A DNA stretch of 64,000 nt from Pseudomonas nunensis (GTDB lineage Bacteria > Pseudomonadota > Gammaproteobacteria > Pseudomonadales > Pseudomonadaceae), in NCBI RefSeq assembly GCF_024296925.1, contig NZ_CP101125.1, positions 2,978,501-3,042,500 of the forward strand. The letters run 5' to 3'. Shown here one piece after another: positions 26,134 through 35,327 of the stretch; positions within the stretch are counted from its first letter, which is position 1; the number at the start of each line of letters is the position of its first letter. The position numbers and the translations under genes were made by a program. The notes under the pieces are model-generated. The model was not told the DNA's origin and searched no databases. It saw nothing but the letters and a program-made list of their open reading frames with translations.

Positions 26134-28796
26134 GCCTCCACCGCGACGGGCTGAGCCGTGTGCTGGGCGTCTGTGAAATGCAGGCTGATCCCCTCGTCGG
26201 CGCAGTAGCCCAGGCGCACACCTTGGGTGCGCTGATGCGCCGCCCGACGCTCAAGCAATTGTTGGCTGAGGACTGGCAGGATCTGCTCATTGAGCAGGCT
26301 ATCGATGTTGCGCGCCCCCGAGTCGGGCAACAGGCAGGCTTCAACCAAAGCAGCGTTCAGCGCGTCGTCAATCTGGCAATCCAGGCCGTAATTGCGCTGC
26401 AGGCGCTTGGCGACCTGAGCGAGTTTGATCGCGACGATGCGCGAGAGAGCGTCGGCTTGCAGGGGGCGATAGATCAGCGTTTGGAAGCGTGCCAGCAACG
26501 CCGGTTGGAAGTGTTCGCGCAGGATCGGCCGCAGCAGTTCGTGCAGCACGCTGTCCGGTGCGTCAGGTTGATCCTGCAAACAGCTTTGCAACAGGTCACT
26601 GCCGAGGTTGGAAGTCATGAGAATGACGGTATTGCGAAAATCGATCTCGCGCCCTTCCCCATCACGCATAAAACCGCGATCAAAGACTTGATAGAACAGA
26701 TTGAGGACGTCGCTGTGAGCCTTTTCCACTTCGTCGAGCAGCACAACACTGTAGGGGCGTTGACGCACGGCTTCGGTCAGCACGCCGCCCTGGCCATAGC
26801 CGACATATCCGGGCGGTGAGCCTTTGAGTTGGCTAACGGTGTGGGCTTCCTGATACTCGGAAAAGTTGAGGGTGATCAGCGATTTTTCGCCACCAAACAG
26901 GCTGTTGGCCAGGGCCAAGGCTGTTTCGGTTTTACCGACACCGCTGGTACCGACCAGTAAGAACACGCCCAGCGGCGCTTTGTCATCGGTGAGCCCGGTT
27001 TTGGCTGCACGCAGGCGCTGAGCCAGTGCGCTTAGAGCGGACGCCTGTCCAATGACGCGCTCCCCTAATTGCTGCTCCAGTGTCAGCAAATTGGCCTGTT
27101 CGTCCTTGAGCAAACTGCCCAGCGGCACACCGGTCCAGTCAGCAATCACTTCGGCCACACTACGTGCGTTAACCTCCAACGACAGCAACGGTTGATGACC
27201 CTGTATATGATCCAGCCGTCGTTGCAATTGAGCACAGGTATCGCGCTGCGGTGGTTGCGCCTCGCGTGCATCGAGCAATTGCTGGCTCAGGTCGAGTTCG
27301 TGCCGGTATTGCCGCACTAAATCGATTTGCTGACGCTGCAGTTCAACGATTTGCGCCGCGATCATCGCCAGACGTCCGTCAGCGCTGCTGCCACTGAGCG
27401 CCTGATCTTCTTCCAATGCCTGCCGCTCCAACCCCAGGGAGATCTGTCGGGCTTTCAGGCGGACCAACGCCTGCGGTTCGCAGTCCAGACTCATACGAAC
27501 TCGTGCACTGGCTGTATCGAGTAAATCGACGGCTTTGTCTGGCAATTGACGGCCCGTAAGGTAGCGCCGCGATAGGCTGACAGCCGCCTGCACCGCTTGA
27601 TCCTGAATATGAACACCATGATGGCTGGCGTAGCGCGCCTTCAGACCGCGCAACATCAGGCAGGCATTGTCGTCATCCGGCTCGTCAACCTTGACCATCT
27701 GGAAGCGCCGTTCCAAAGCCGCGTCACGCTCGAAATACTGCTTGTACTCGCCCCAAGTGGTAGCGGCGATGGTGCGCAACTCGCCACGTGCCAAGGCAGG
27801 CTTGAGCAAATTGGCCGCGTCAGCACCCCCGGCCTGGTTGCCTGCACCGATCAGGGTATGGGCCTCATCGATAAACAACAGCACCGGTTTTTCAGACTGC
27901 TGCACGGCGTTGATCACGTTTTTCAGGCGTTGTTCGAATTCGCCTTTGACACCGGCACCGGCCTGCAACAAGCCCAGGTCAAGGGTGCGCACACTGACTG
28001 ACTTCAGACTGTCCGGCACCGCGCCTTGGGCAATACGCAATGCCAGTCCTTCAACCAGTGCGGTTTTGCCAACTCCTGGCTCGCCCACCAGGAGCGGATT
28101 ATTCTTGCGCCGACGACTGAGGATATCGATGACCTGACGAATTTCGTCGTCACGGCCAAACACCGGGTCGATCTTGCCTTCCGCTGCCTTGGCGGTGAGA
28201 TCCTGGGTGAATCTGTCCAGCACCGCCTGCAGCACATCATCCTTCGGGTCCCGGAATGGAAGCATGGCGAGCTCACCGGAAGGCTCAGCCGCACTGCCCA
28301 AAACGGCTGACGACTGCGCCTCGGGACGTTCTTCGGAGGTTTGATCCAGCAACACCGACAGACGCTGCAACTGAGCCTCACCGAGACTGAGCAATGGCCA
28401 TGCGGCCTCACACACCAGCAAGCCGGGTGTCTCCATCAACGCGCTCAACAGGTGCGCAGAGCGCAGGCTCTCGTGGTTGTCATCCAGCGAGGCTCGCAAC
28501 CAGGCATTTTTTATCAGTTGCTGCAGCGAATCCGACAGTTGCGGCTTGCTCTGCACACTGCGTGGCAGACGATCGAGGTGCTCGATCAGTCCGTGCCACA
28601 GCGTCTCCAGGTCCCACTCGTAACGGCGCGCGATTACGGTCAGATCACCTTCACCCTGCCCCAGCAACTTGAGTAACCAGTGCTCAATGGTGATCTGTGC
28701 GTGCGCGCGGTTCTGGCACAGCGAGGCGGCTGCACTCAACGCTTGGGCGCAGTAAGGGTTGAGGCGGCGAAGCAGGCGCGTGGAGTTCTGGGCCAT
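26130..28796 (-). CDS. clpV: T6SS sheath-recycling ATPase ClpV (TssH)
   Basis: An 888-aa class B AAA+ disaggregase that disassembles contracted TssBC sheaths. The true start is MAQNSTRLLRRLNPYCAQAL at 28796; the ATG upstream adds 34 non-family residues. An N-terminal Clp_N domain precedes two ATPase modules with Walker A loops GEPGVGKT and GTSGVGKT, Walker B motifs LLFIDEAH and VVLLDEVE, and the ClpB-like middle coiled coil shortened as in ClpV. It lies 153 nt after hcp, separated by a hairpin, and 4-nt overlaps vgrG. Confidence 0.95.
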   Translation of the reverse strand: MAQNSTRLLRRLNPYCAQALSAAASLCQNRAHAQITIEHWLLKLLGQGEGDLTVIARRYEWDLETLWHGLIEHLDRLPRSVQSKPQLSDSLQQLIKNAWLRASLDDNHESLRSAHLLSALMETPGLLVCEAAWPLLSLGEAQLQRLSVLLDQTSEERPEAQSSAVLGSAAEPSGELAMLPFRDPKDDVLQAVLDRFTQDLTAKAAEGKIDPVFGRDDEIRQVIDILSRRRKNNPLLVGEPGVGKTALVEGLALRIAQGAVPDSLKSVSVRTLDLGLLQAGAGVKGEFEQRLKNVINAVQQSEKPVLLFIDEAHTLIGAGNQAGGADAANLLKPALARGELRTIAATTWGEYKQYFERDAALERRFQMVKVDEPDDDNACLMLRGLKARYASHHGVHIQDQAVQAAVSLSRRYLTGRQLPDKAVDLLDTASARVRMSLDCEPQALVRLKARQISLGLERQALEEDQALSGSSADGRLAMIAAQIVELQRQQIDLVRQYRHELDLSQQLLDAREAQPPQRDTCAQLQRRLDHIQGHQPLLSLEVNARSVAEVIADWTGVPLGSLLKDEQANLLTLEQQLGERVIGQASALSALAQRLRAAKTGLTDDKAPLGVFLLVGTSGVGKTETALALANSLFGGEKSLITLNFSEYQEAHTVSQLKGSPPGYVGYGQGGVLTEAVRQRPYSVVLLDEVEKAHSDVLNLFYQVFDRGFMRDGEGREIDFRNTVILMTSNLGSDLLQSCLQDQPDAPDSVLHELLRPILREHFQPALLARFQTLIYRPLQADALSRIVAIKLAQVAKRLQRNYGLDCQIDDALNAALVEACLLPDSGARNIDSLLNEQILPVLSQQLLERRAAHQRTQGVRLGYCADEGISLHFTDAQHTAQPVAVEA

Positions 28797-28917
28797 GCGG
28801 TTACATCCTTGTTCTGGGATCTGGGTGTGTCGTCGATAAAGCCAGTCGCGGGTCGAAACGCGATGTGTTTGGCTGAACGCCCGCGAACGGACGTTCAACC
28901 CAACACACCGGGAATCA

Positions 28918-28937
28918 GCAGGCGAACGCTCGCCTGC
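28918..28937 (-). other. Hairpin in the hcp-clpV gap
   Basis: A perfect 8-bp stem (28918-28925 with 28930-28937) and 4-nt loop starting 13 nt after the hcp stop codon. No T-tract follows, so it is unlikely to be a strong terminator. A 3' hairpin that stabilises the hcp segment of a processed mRNA would fit the need for far more Hcp than ClpV; this is inference. Confidence 0.45.
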
Positions 28938-28949
28938 TGCCGATGCGCA

Positions 28950-29441
28950 TCAAGCGCTTTGGCGCTCGCTCCAGGCGTCGGAGTGGATGATGTTGCCGTC
29001 CTTGTAGGTCCAGGTGACCTTCTCGTAGCGCAACTCAATCTGCTCAAGATGGTTGTGCTTTTCCTTGCTCGGATCTTTGACGTCGTGCATTTTCGGCGCG
29101 ACTTTCACCACCTTGACGTTTTCCAGTCTGGTGACGAAGTACTCGACTTCCTGCCCCGCGTCATCGATGCGATACCACTTGAACTCGGCGCTCCTGAGGG
29201 TCTGGCCAGTGGTCACCGCTTTGTAGAGGTATGGACTGGATGCGTCGATTTCCTTGGAAAACAGAAAGGGCGTGTGAACCCGCGTACCGGTCAACTTGCC
29301 GGTGTTGTTGTCGGTGGGGATGTACAGGCTGTGGTCCTGGGCGACTACTTCGATGCTGCCTTCGCGCTTTTGCACGTCCACCGAACCTTTGATGGCCGCA
29401 CCGCCGTCGTCTTGCAGCCAGAGATAAACGGGAATTGCCAT
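28950..29441 (-). CDS. hcp: T6SS tube protein Hcp (TssD)
   Basis: A 163-aa Hcp of the type starting MAIPVYLWLQDDGGAAIKGS. It forms stacked hexameric rings, the inner tube expelled by sheath contraction, and can carry small effectors. Family features: GSIEVVAQDHSLYIPTDN, RVHTPFLFSKEIDASSPYLYKA and the C-terminal LRYEKVTWTYKDGNIIHSDAW. No effector extension is present. It is 21 nt downstream of the OmpA-domain gene with a good gaaaaggagcttc ribosome site. Confidence 0.95.
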   Translation of the reverse strand: MAIPVYLWLQDDGGAAIKGSVDVQKREGSIEVVAQDHSLYIPTDNNTGKLTGTRVHTPFLFSKEIDASSPYLYKAVTTGQTLRSAEFKWYRIDDAGQEVEYFVTRLENVKVVKVAPKMHDVKDPSKEKHNHLEQIELRYEKVTWTYKDGNIIHSDAWSERQSA

Positions 29442-29462
29442 GTGAAGCTCCTTTTCTCGAAG

Positions 29463-31187
29463 TTAAATGTCGCTGGATGCGACAGGAGGTTGCCTGTCCG
29501 GCCCAGCGGTCGGGAGCGCACAGGCCCCGACCTCCGGCACCAGACGGATATCAACGCGGCGATTGGTTGCACGCCCCGCTTCGGTGTCATTGCTGGCGAT
29601 CGGCTGGGTGGCGCCGAAGCCCTGTACCGCAAAGCAACTGTCGGGAATGCCGCCCATGTGCTGCATCCAGTCATGCACGGCGCTGGCTCGGGCGTGGGAC
29701 AACCGAAGGTTTTTCTCGGCGTCTCCGCTGGCATCGGTATGCCCCGCGATAACAATCAGCCAGCCAGGCTGTGCCTTGATATCGGTCAGCGCACTGATCA
29801 GGACTTTGGTGGAGTCAGGCTTAAGTTGGGCGCTGCCGACAGCGAACAGCGACAGACTGTCCAGTCGCACGGGGCTGGCTACCCGCGAGGGCAGTGCCTC
29901 CGGAGGCTCTACATGGTTGGCCAGCACCGTCAATAACGGTGCGCGCAGGCGCTCGCCGCGATACAGGCCGAAACCGAACGCCAGGGGTTCACCGTGGCGG
30001 TAATAAGCGTCCAGACGCTGGGCGTCCTGACGAAGAACAGTCACGGCATCTTCACGCCAACCAAACTCGCGCTGTTCGCGATGGATGGGGTGCGGGATGG
30101 CGGCATAACGGCGTAAATCGTCACTGATCTGGCGTACCAACAGCGTGTTCTGCCACGCCGAACTGGCGACCGCGACGACACCCGCCATCGCGAACAACCA
30201 CAATGCAGCGACGCTTGCGCGCAGTACCGGGGAGCGCTGCGCACGGAGCGGGAGCACGTTGAGTAAAGGGTCCGGGAACGGCAAGAGTGCGTCTGGAACG
30301 AACTGCCGGTTGTCAGCCAGCGCTACTTTGCTGCGCAACCATTGCTGCCACAGGCTCCCCTTCACGGCATGGGGCAACGCCGGTACCAGCTTGACGGCGC
30401 AGACCGTGGCCACACCATGGGCGCTGCGAGCGTTGCGAATAGAGAGGTGTGGCAACACCGCGTCTTGCAGCCAGGCCACAACACCGTTCAGTTGAATGCT
30501 GGCGTGCATCCGATCGGCTTGTGCGCAGGAATCAGAGGTTTGCCGCAGCCACTCAGCCAAACTGACACAAGCACCCGCATCACGCACACGGGCGTTGGCC
30601 TGGCCATTGTCCCAACTGAACCACGGCTCTGCGCCCTGCAAAGTTTGCAGGTAACTCACCAGCATCAGCGGCAGGTCGATTCCGCGTTTGCGTGCCATGG
30701 CCATTTGATGACGGAAGGCTCGTACATGACCGGCGAGTACAGCATCGTCGCTGTGCGCGCCCGGGTTGACCATAAACATCACGCCGAGCTGGCCGCCCCA
30801 GCCAGGACGCAACGCCAGGATGCCATCGGTGACGACCGCCAGTTGCTTCACGCTCGGCACCCGCACATAGCAACCGTGCGCGGTCACACGCAGGCCAATC
30901 CGGTCTTCGGGAATCGTACCGAAGAGTCCATCCAGACCATCGCCACAGGTCAGTACGACCGGCTGACGAAATGACGCCACAGGCAAGGTCATGGGATCGA
31001 CCAGCCTGACCGATCCACGTTGATGCGCTGCCTGGCGGCTCGCTAAAGCACAGCCCAGCACAACACCGCACAGCGTGGTCAGCCCCACGATGGCGCGAAT
31101 CCAGGCCGTGAGCGGAATAATGGCCAGCAAGGCGAAGGTCAGTGCGCCGGCCCACAGCCAAAGTGCTCTTTTCAGTGTGAGAGTCAT
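29463..31187 (-). CDS. T6SS-associated membrane protein with OmpA domain
   Basis: A 574-aa protein from ATG 31187 (MTLTLKRALWLW); the upstream in-frame extension overlaps tssL and is not used. Two N-terminal helices (about 6-48), a ~300-residue soluble segment, a third helix near residue 325 (ALWLFAMAGVVAVAS) and a C-terminal OmpA domain with LIVIAGHTDASG and NRRVDIRLVPEVG. It sits 7 nt after tssL, the position of TagL/TssL-extension proteins that fix the membrane complex to peptidoglycan. The DotU-type TssL here lacks its own peptidoglycan-binding extension, so this protein likely supplies it. Confidence 0.82.
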   Translation of the reverse strand: MTLTLKRALWLWAGALTFALLAIIPLTAWIRAIVGLTTLCGVVLGCALASRQAAHQRGSVRLVDPMTLPVASFRQPVVLTCGDGLDGLFGTIPEDRIGLRVTAHGCYVRVPSVKQLAVVTDGILALRPGWGGQLGVMFMVNPGAHSDDAVLAGHVRAFRHQMAMARKRGIDLPLMLVSYLQTLQGAEPWFSWDNGQANARVRDAGACVSLAEWLRQTSDSCAQADRMHASIQLNGVVAWLQDAVLPHLSIRNARSAHGVATVCAVKLVPALPHAVKGSLWQQWLRSKVALADNRQFVPDALLPFPDPLLNVLPLRAQRSPVLRASVAALWLFAMAGVVAVASSAWQNTLLVRQISDDLRRYAAIPHPIHREQREFGWREDAVTVLRQDAQRLDAYYRHGEPLAFGFGLYRGERLRAPLLTVLANHVEPPEALPSRVASPVRLDSLSLFAVGSAQLKPDSTKVLISALTDIKAQPGWLIVIAGHTDASGDAEKNLRLSHARASAVHDWMQHMGGIPDSCFAVQGFGATQPIASNDTEAGRATNRRVDIRLVPEVGACALPTAGPDRQPPVASSDI

Positions 31188-31194
31188 CGGGGCC

Positions 31195-31878
31195 TCACAC
31201 CTGATCCGGCAAGAGCGAGGCGATCGCACCGCTCAACAGATGATCCGTCGCCCACCATGTCGCCGCAAACAACACAACCACTGCCAGCACATGGATCAAA
31301 GGTGATCGCAACCAAGCCAGACCTGCAAACAGGTCGCCAGCACCGACTTGGGTTATCAGGTCTCGACCGACCTTAAGCGGTGCCACTTGTGCGTTGAGAG
31401 CCTCCAACAATTGCTCACGCTCGGGGTCGGCCAGATCACTGTAACGACCGCGAAAACCCAACATCAGTACCCGCTGAAATGCCGTGAGCACCTGGTGATC
31501 CGGCGCGGGTTCGCGCAAGACGTCGCGCATATCCTCATACAGAAATTCACCCGCCTGATGGCGGTTGAAAAACTTGGCCTGCAACGGTTTGCTGGCCCAG
31601 TCCCCGTGCGCGTCACCTTTGGCGCAGGTCAGCACAACCTCGTCGAGCAACGCGCATTGCGCATGGCTGATGTGATCGATACTGCGCTGATTCAGGCCCG
31701 CCAGCTTAAGCTGCTGCCGCACTTGGTCCACCTGTTCCACGCAAAACTGCGACAGGTTCAAGTCGTGCCGCACCGAGGCGCCCTGGCGTAACTCAACCAC
31801 TAACAGGTAGGTGTCCTGCAACAGCGCATCGATATGCACGGCCGCTGCGGATTGTTCTTTGGAAGCGGTGAGGTTCAT
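31195..31878 (-). CDS. tssL: T6SS inner-membrane protein TssL (DotU)
   Basis: A 227-aa DotU-family protein: a cytoplasmic hook domain (ALLDEVVLTCAKGDAHGDWASKPLQAKFFNRHQAGEFLYED) and one C-terminal membrane anchor (LIHVLAVVVLFAATWWATDHLL). TssL pairs with TssM and contacts the baseplate via TssK. There is no C-terminal OmpA domain. The start overlaps the tssK stop as ATGA (31875-31878). Confidence 0.94.
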   Translation of the reverse strand: MNLTASKEQSAAAVHIDALLQDTYLLVVELRQGASVRHDLNLSQFCVEQVDQVRQQLKLAGLNQRSIDHISHAQCALLDEVVLTCAKGDAHGDWASKPLQAKFFNRHQAGEFLYEDMRDVLREPAPDHQVLTAFQRVLMLGFRGRYSDLADPEREQLLEALNAQVAPLKVGRDLITQVGAGDLFAGLAWLRSPLIHVLAVVVLFAATWWATDHLLSGAIASLLPDQV

Positions 31879-33230
31879 GAGCGCAGCACCGCAAACAGTT
31901 CAAGCTTCACGTCGAGCAAGGTGCTTGGAACGTAGAAAGCGAAGACCCCCGCGTCCAGCACTGCTAGCCCCTTGGAATGACCGAGATCAAGCGCGAAGTA
32001 TTGATTTTCCAGACGCAGCGGAATCGCCGCCGGCACATGGCTGAGGGACTGCAGCGGGACACCGTCGAGTGCTGCGTTGATCAAGTAGTCGACATCGTCC
32101 GGCGTGCCGATCTTGCACAAGCGCGGGAACTGATCCTGCAACTGCGCAGCCGGCAGACGGCAGCGCACCGACAGATAGAAATCGGCACCCTCACGCTCGC
32201 GCAAGCGAGGGTCATTCAGTGTGACCTGCCAGCGATTGGCCCCACGCTCCTCCAGTGCCAAGGCAATGACCCGCGACGGTAGACTGGCTTCCAGCAACAG
32301 AGAAATGGTCTGCATCAGTGGCGGGAACACCGCCTCCAATGTCTCGTGCCGGTACTTTGGCACTTTGTCGATGTCGTGCTCCAAAGAGAACGTCAGCAAG
32401 CTGCCCGCCAACTTGATCAACTCTTGGTAGACCTGCTCGGGGTGCCGCTCGGGAAACTCCCGCAGGTTCGCCAACACGGGCTGATAGGTATTCAAGGCAT
32501 TGAGCAACCAGAACAGCGACACATCGGCCACGGCAAAATCGGCCATGCGCTGATTGCTCTCCCGGCGCATTCCCATGAGCCTCTGGCGTTTGGTGGATAG
32601 CTGCGTCAACAGGTTATCTAACTGATTCACCACCCCGGGATGTGCAGCGAAACTCAGCAGCGGCGGCACATAGGCCGGGTCGAGGCTCCAGGCGCCCTGC
32701 CCGTCCCGTACCAGACGCGCGACAGGGCATGTCACGTAATCCGCGTTGTCGTCATGCTGCCAACGCAGGCTTAGCGCATGCTCCAACACGCCGATCGATT
32801 GGACTTCGTCCGCGTAAATGTCCTGGACTTCGCGCCACGACTGACGATAGCGCGTCGGCCGATCGGCTCTCCCCCCGTCAAACAGGCAGTTGTTGCCGTT
32901 GGCCTGCTCCAGAGGCAAGGCCAAGTGCACTGTCACATCCTGACCAACGTCTGCCAGCAGTTGCGCCAGTTCCAAGGCGGAAGGCAGGCGATCCACCTGT
33001 TCGGTGTCGACCCACGTGCCGTCGGGCATTCGCAGACGCAGTTGAGTCGCCTTGAGTTTGCCCAGCCGCAATGCCTCCAGGTCAAACCCTAAGGCCTGGA
33101 CACCCCAAGGGTGCGCCAGGGTCAGATGAGCGAGCTGTTCGTTGGCCCAGGCCTCCCAACGCGCCTGCTGCTGGAATTGCTGCGGAGACAGCAACGCCCC
33201 GGCGGCCCATAGAGGACGATCGATCTTCAT
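31875..33230 (-). CDS. tssK: T6SS baseplate adaptor TssK
   Basis: A 451-aa TssK. It trimerises and links the TssEFG wedges to TssL/TssM. The N-terminus carries the family phrase PLWAAGALLSPQQFQQQARWEAW; later VPPLLSFAAHPG and YFALDLGHSKGLAVLDAGVFAFYVP. Start ATG 33230; it follows tssC by 22 nt. Confidence 0.94.
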   Translation of the reverse strand: MKIDRPLWAAGALLSPQQFQQQARWEAWANEQLAHLTLAHPWGVQALGFDLEALRLGKLKATQLRLRMPDGTWVDTEQVDRLPSALELAQLLADVGQDVTVHLALPLEQANGNNCLFDGGRADRPTRYRQSWREVQDIYADEVQSIGVLEHALSLRWQHDDNADYVTCPVARLVRDGQGAWSLDPAYVPPLLSFAAHPGVVNQLDNLLTQLSTKRQRLMGMRRESNQRMADFAVADVSLFWLLNALNTYQPVLANLREFPERHPEQVYQELIKLAGSLLTFSLEHDIDKVPKYRHETLEAVFPPLMQTISLLLEASLPSRVIALALEERGANRWQVTLNDPRLREREGADFYLSVRCRLPAAQLQDQFPRLCKIGTPDDVDYLINAALDGVPLQSLSHVPAAIPLRLENQYFALDLGHSKGLAVLDAGVFAFYVPSTLLDVKLELFAVLRS

Positions 33231-33252
33231 GGCATCGTTTCCCTACGACTAA

Positions 33253-34791
33253 TCAGGCTTTTGCCTTGGGCATCTGCGAAACCAGCGACAGGTTCACGTC
33301 CATTCCCTCGACCTGGAAGTGCGGCACGGCGTACAACTTGACGCGAAAGAAACCGGGGTTGTCTTCAATGTCTTCGACCGTCACCTTTGCATCCCGCAGC
33401 GGGTGTGAGGCCTGCAAGTCATCGCCCGGATCAGTCATTTCGGTGACCAGCCCGCCAATCCATTTGTTCAGCTCCAGTTCCAGCAAACGACGGTCCTTGG
33501 TCGTGCCTATATTTTCACGCTGGATCAGCTTCAGGTAATGGGCGATGCGTGAGAGCAGAAAGATGTAAGGCAGGCGTGCGTTGATTCGACTGTTGGCAGT
33601 GGCGTCGGCCGTGTCGTAGAGCGCCGGTTTCTGAGCGGAGTTGGCCGAGAAGAAACACGCGTAGTCGCGATTTTTGTAGTACGAGATAGGAATGAAACCG
33701 AGGTTGGCGAATTCGAACTCGCGCGTTTCCGGGATCATCACTTCGGAGGGGATTTTGACCTGATTGCCAGTGCCCAGGTCATACAAATGGATCGGCAACT
33801 CGGTGACGGCGCCACCCGACTGCGGCCCACGAATCTGCACACACCAGCCATTGGCGATGAAGCTCTTGACCATGTTGGCAGCGAAGGCAAACGACGCATT
33901 GGTCCACAGGTATTTGTCATGGTCCGGCCCCTTAACGCTTTCAATGTAATTGAAGCTGCGCACGGGAGCAGTGTCAGGCCCATAGGGCAAGCGGCCCAAG
34001 ACCCGTGGCATGGTCAGACCGATGTAACGTGCATCGTCACTGTCACGGAATGCCTTCCACTTGATGTATTCGGCGCGATCAAAGTAGTTACCGATGTCCT
34101 TGATCGCAGCCACCTCCTCCATGGACTCTTTGCCAAAGAACGCCGGACCTACGGAACCGATAAATGGCATATGGGCGGCTGCGGACACCTTCGAAATATT
34201 GCGCAGGAGCGCTATATCCTGCGGGCTGCGGTCGAATTCGAAGTTAGAAATAGCCGCCGCAATTGGCTCGCCACCGGGGGTGTCGTAATCCTGTGTGTAG
34301 GTATGAAGATACAAGCCACTCTGGGCGATCTCCGGCGCATCCTCGAAGTCCTGCACCAGATGATCCTTGCTGATATCCAACAGCTCTATACGCACGTTCT
34401 GACGAAAATCCGTCTGATCAATAAGGGATTTCACGCCGCGCCAGGTTGACTCGACTCTTTGAAAGTCCGGATGGTGCATGACCGCATCCAGTTGCCGGCT
34501 GATTTGCATATCCAATGAAGCGATATGCTCGTCCAGCAGGACTTTATCCAAGCGCTCGACCTTTTGCGGTGATTGCTTAAGCAGTTTCAACAACACACTA
34601 ACGGCTGCTGTCACCCGTTCATCAGCCGAAACATCAGACAGCGCCTCAGAGTTCTGGAAAACCTCAATACCTACCAATTCATCAACCGGATTTAGATTGA
34701 TTTTATTGAACAGGGCACCATAAACACTATTACGATCTTCAGACAATACTGTAGCGCCGCGCAATTGCACGCTGGAATTTTCTACGGACAT
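33253..34791 (-). CDS. tssC: T6SS sheath large subunit TssC
   Basis: A 512-aa TssC (VipB/ImpD). With TssB it forms the contractile sheath. Hallmarks are FQRVESTWRGVKSLIDQTDF, GEPIAAAISNFEFDRSPQDIALL, FIGSVGPAFFGKESMEEVAAI and the C-terminal LNKWIGGLVTEMTDPGDD. The length is typical for the family. It lies 32 nt after tssB. Confidence 0.95.
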   Translation of the reverse strand: MSVENSSVQLRGATVLSEDRNSVYGALFNKINLNPVDELVGIEVFQNSEALSDVSADERVTAAVSVLLKLLKQSPQKVERLDKVLLDEHIASLDMQISRQLDAVMHHPDFQRVESTWRGVKSLIDQTDFRQNVRIELLDISKDHLVQDFEDAPEIAQSGLYLHTYTQDYDTPGGEPIAAAISNFEFDRSPQDIALLRNISKVSAAAHMPFIGSVGPAFFGKESMEEVAAIKDIGNYFDRAEYIKWKAFRDSDDARYIGLTMPRVLGRLPYGPDTAPVRSFNYIESVKGPDHDKYLWTNASFAFAANMVKSFIANGWCVQIRGPQSGGAVTELPIHLYDLGTGNQVKIPSEVMIPETREFEFANLGFIPISYYKNRDYACFFSANSAQKPALYDTADATANSRINARLPYIFLLSRIAHYLKLIQRENIGTTKDRRLLELELNKWIGGLVTEMTDPGDDLQASHPLRDAKVTVEDIEDNPGFFRVKLYAVPHFQVEGMDVNLSLVSQMPKAKA

Positions 34792-34823
34792 GATTGAACT
34801 TCCCTTGATACTGCCGGTACGAA

Positions 34824-35327
34824 TTAACGTTCTTCTTTAGAAGCCAAAGCAGCCAACTCGGCTCGCAACTCTTCACTGAGCGCGTCATCCTTGAGGATGC
34901 GTTCCAGCTCATGACGAAAGGTCACGTTGTCCAGCAGGTTCGATTTGAGATCGCGCAACAGATTGCGCATGGCCAACAAGGCACGTAGGTGCGGAATCTG
35001 CCGCGCCACCTGCTCGGGCTCAAAGTCCTTCATGCTCTGGAAACGCAGCTCGACAGAGGTTTCAGACACGTTGTCGGCCAAGGTGTTATTGACGGCGAGC
35101 TTCAGGCCTGGCGCGAACTCACCCAAGACGCTGTCAAAGTTGTTTTTATTGATATCGATCTTGTCTCGCTCAGAGAGCGAACGTTGTTCTCTCCCGTTAC
35201 TGTAGTCGCCCAACACCATCAATTTTAGCGGCAACTCCACTTGTTTTTGAGCACCACCGGTATGCAGATCAAGTTTGATATTGACCCGTGCCTTAGGCAC
35301 CTCATTTTGGAAACTGTTTGAAGTCAT
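34824..35327 (-). CDS. tssB: T6SS sheath small subunit TssB
   Basis: A 167-aa TssB (VipA/ImpB), first gene of the cluster. Start ATG 35327 (MTSNSFQNEVPKARVNIKL) is preceded by ccaaaggaggggagtt, a very strong ribosome site; the in-frame ATG at 35414 adds unrelated residues. Visible family phrases are PLKLMVLGDYSNGREQRSLSERDKIDINKNNFDSVLGEFAP and VELRFQSMKDFEPEQVARQIPHLRALLAMRNLLRDLKSNL. TssB wraps TssC and contains the helix recognised by ClpV. Confidence 0.95.
   Translation of the reverse strand: MTSNSFQNEVPKARVNIKLDLHTGGAQKQVELPLKLMVLGDYSNGREQRSLSERDKIDINKNNFDSVLGEFAPGLKLAVNNTLADNVSETSVELRFQSMKDFEPEQVARQIPHLRALLAMRNLLRDLKSNLLDNVTFRHELERILKDDALSEELRAELAALASKEER

Noticed and set aside
23857..26154. 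Plus-strand frames of 382 and 342 codons opposite vgrG
   Set aside because: Shadows of vgrG; no protein motif and no separate ribosome sites.
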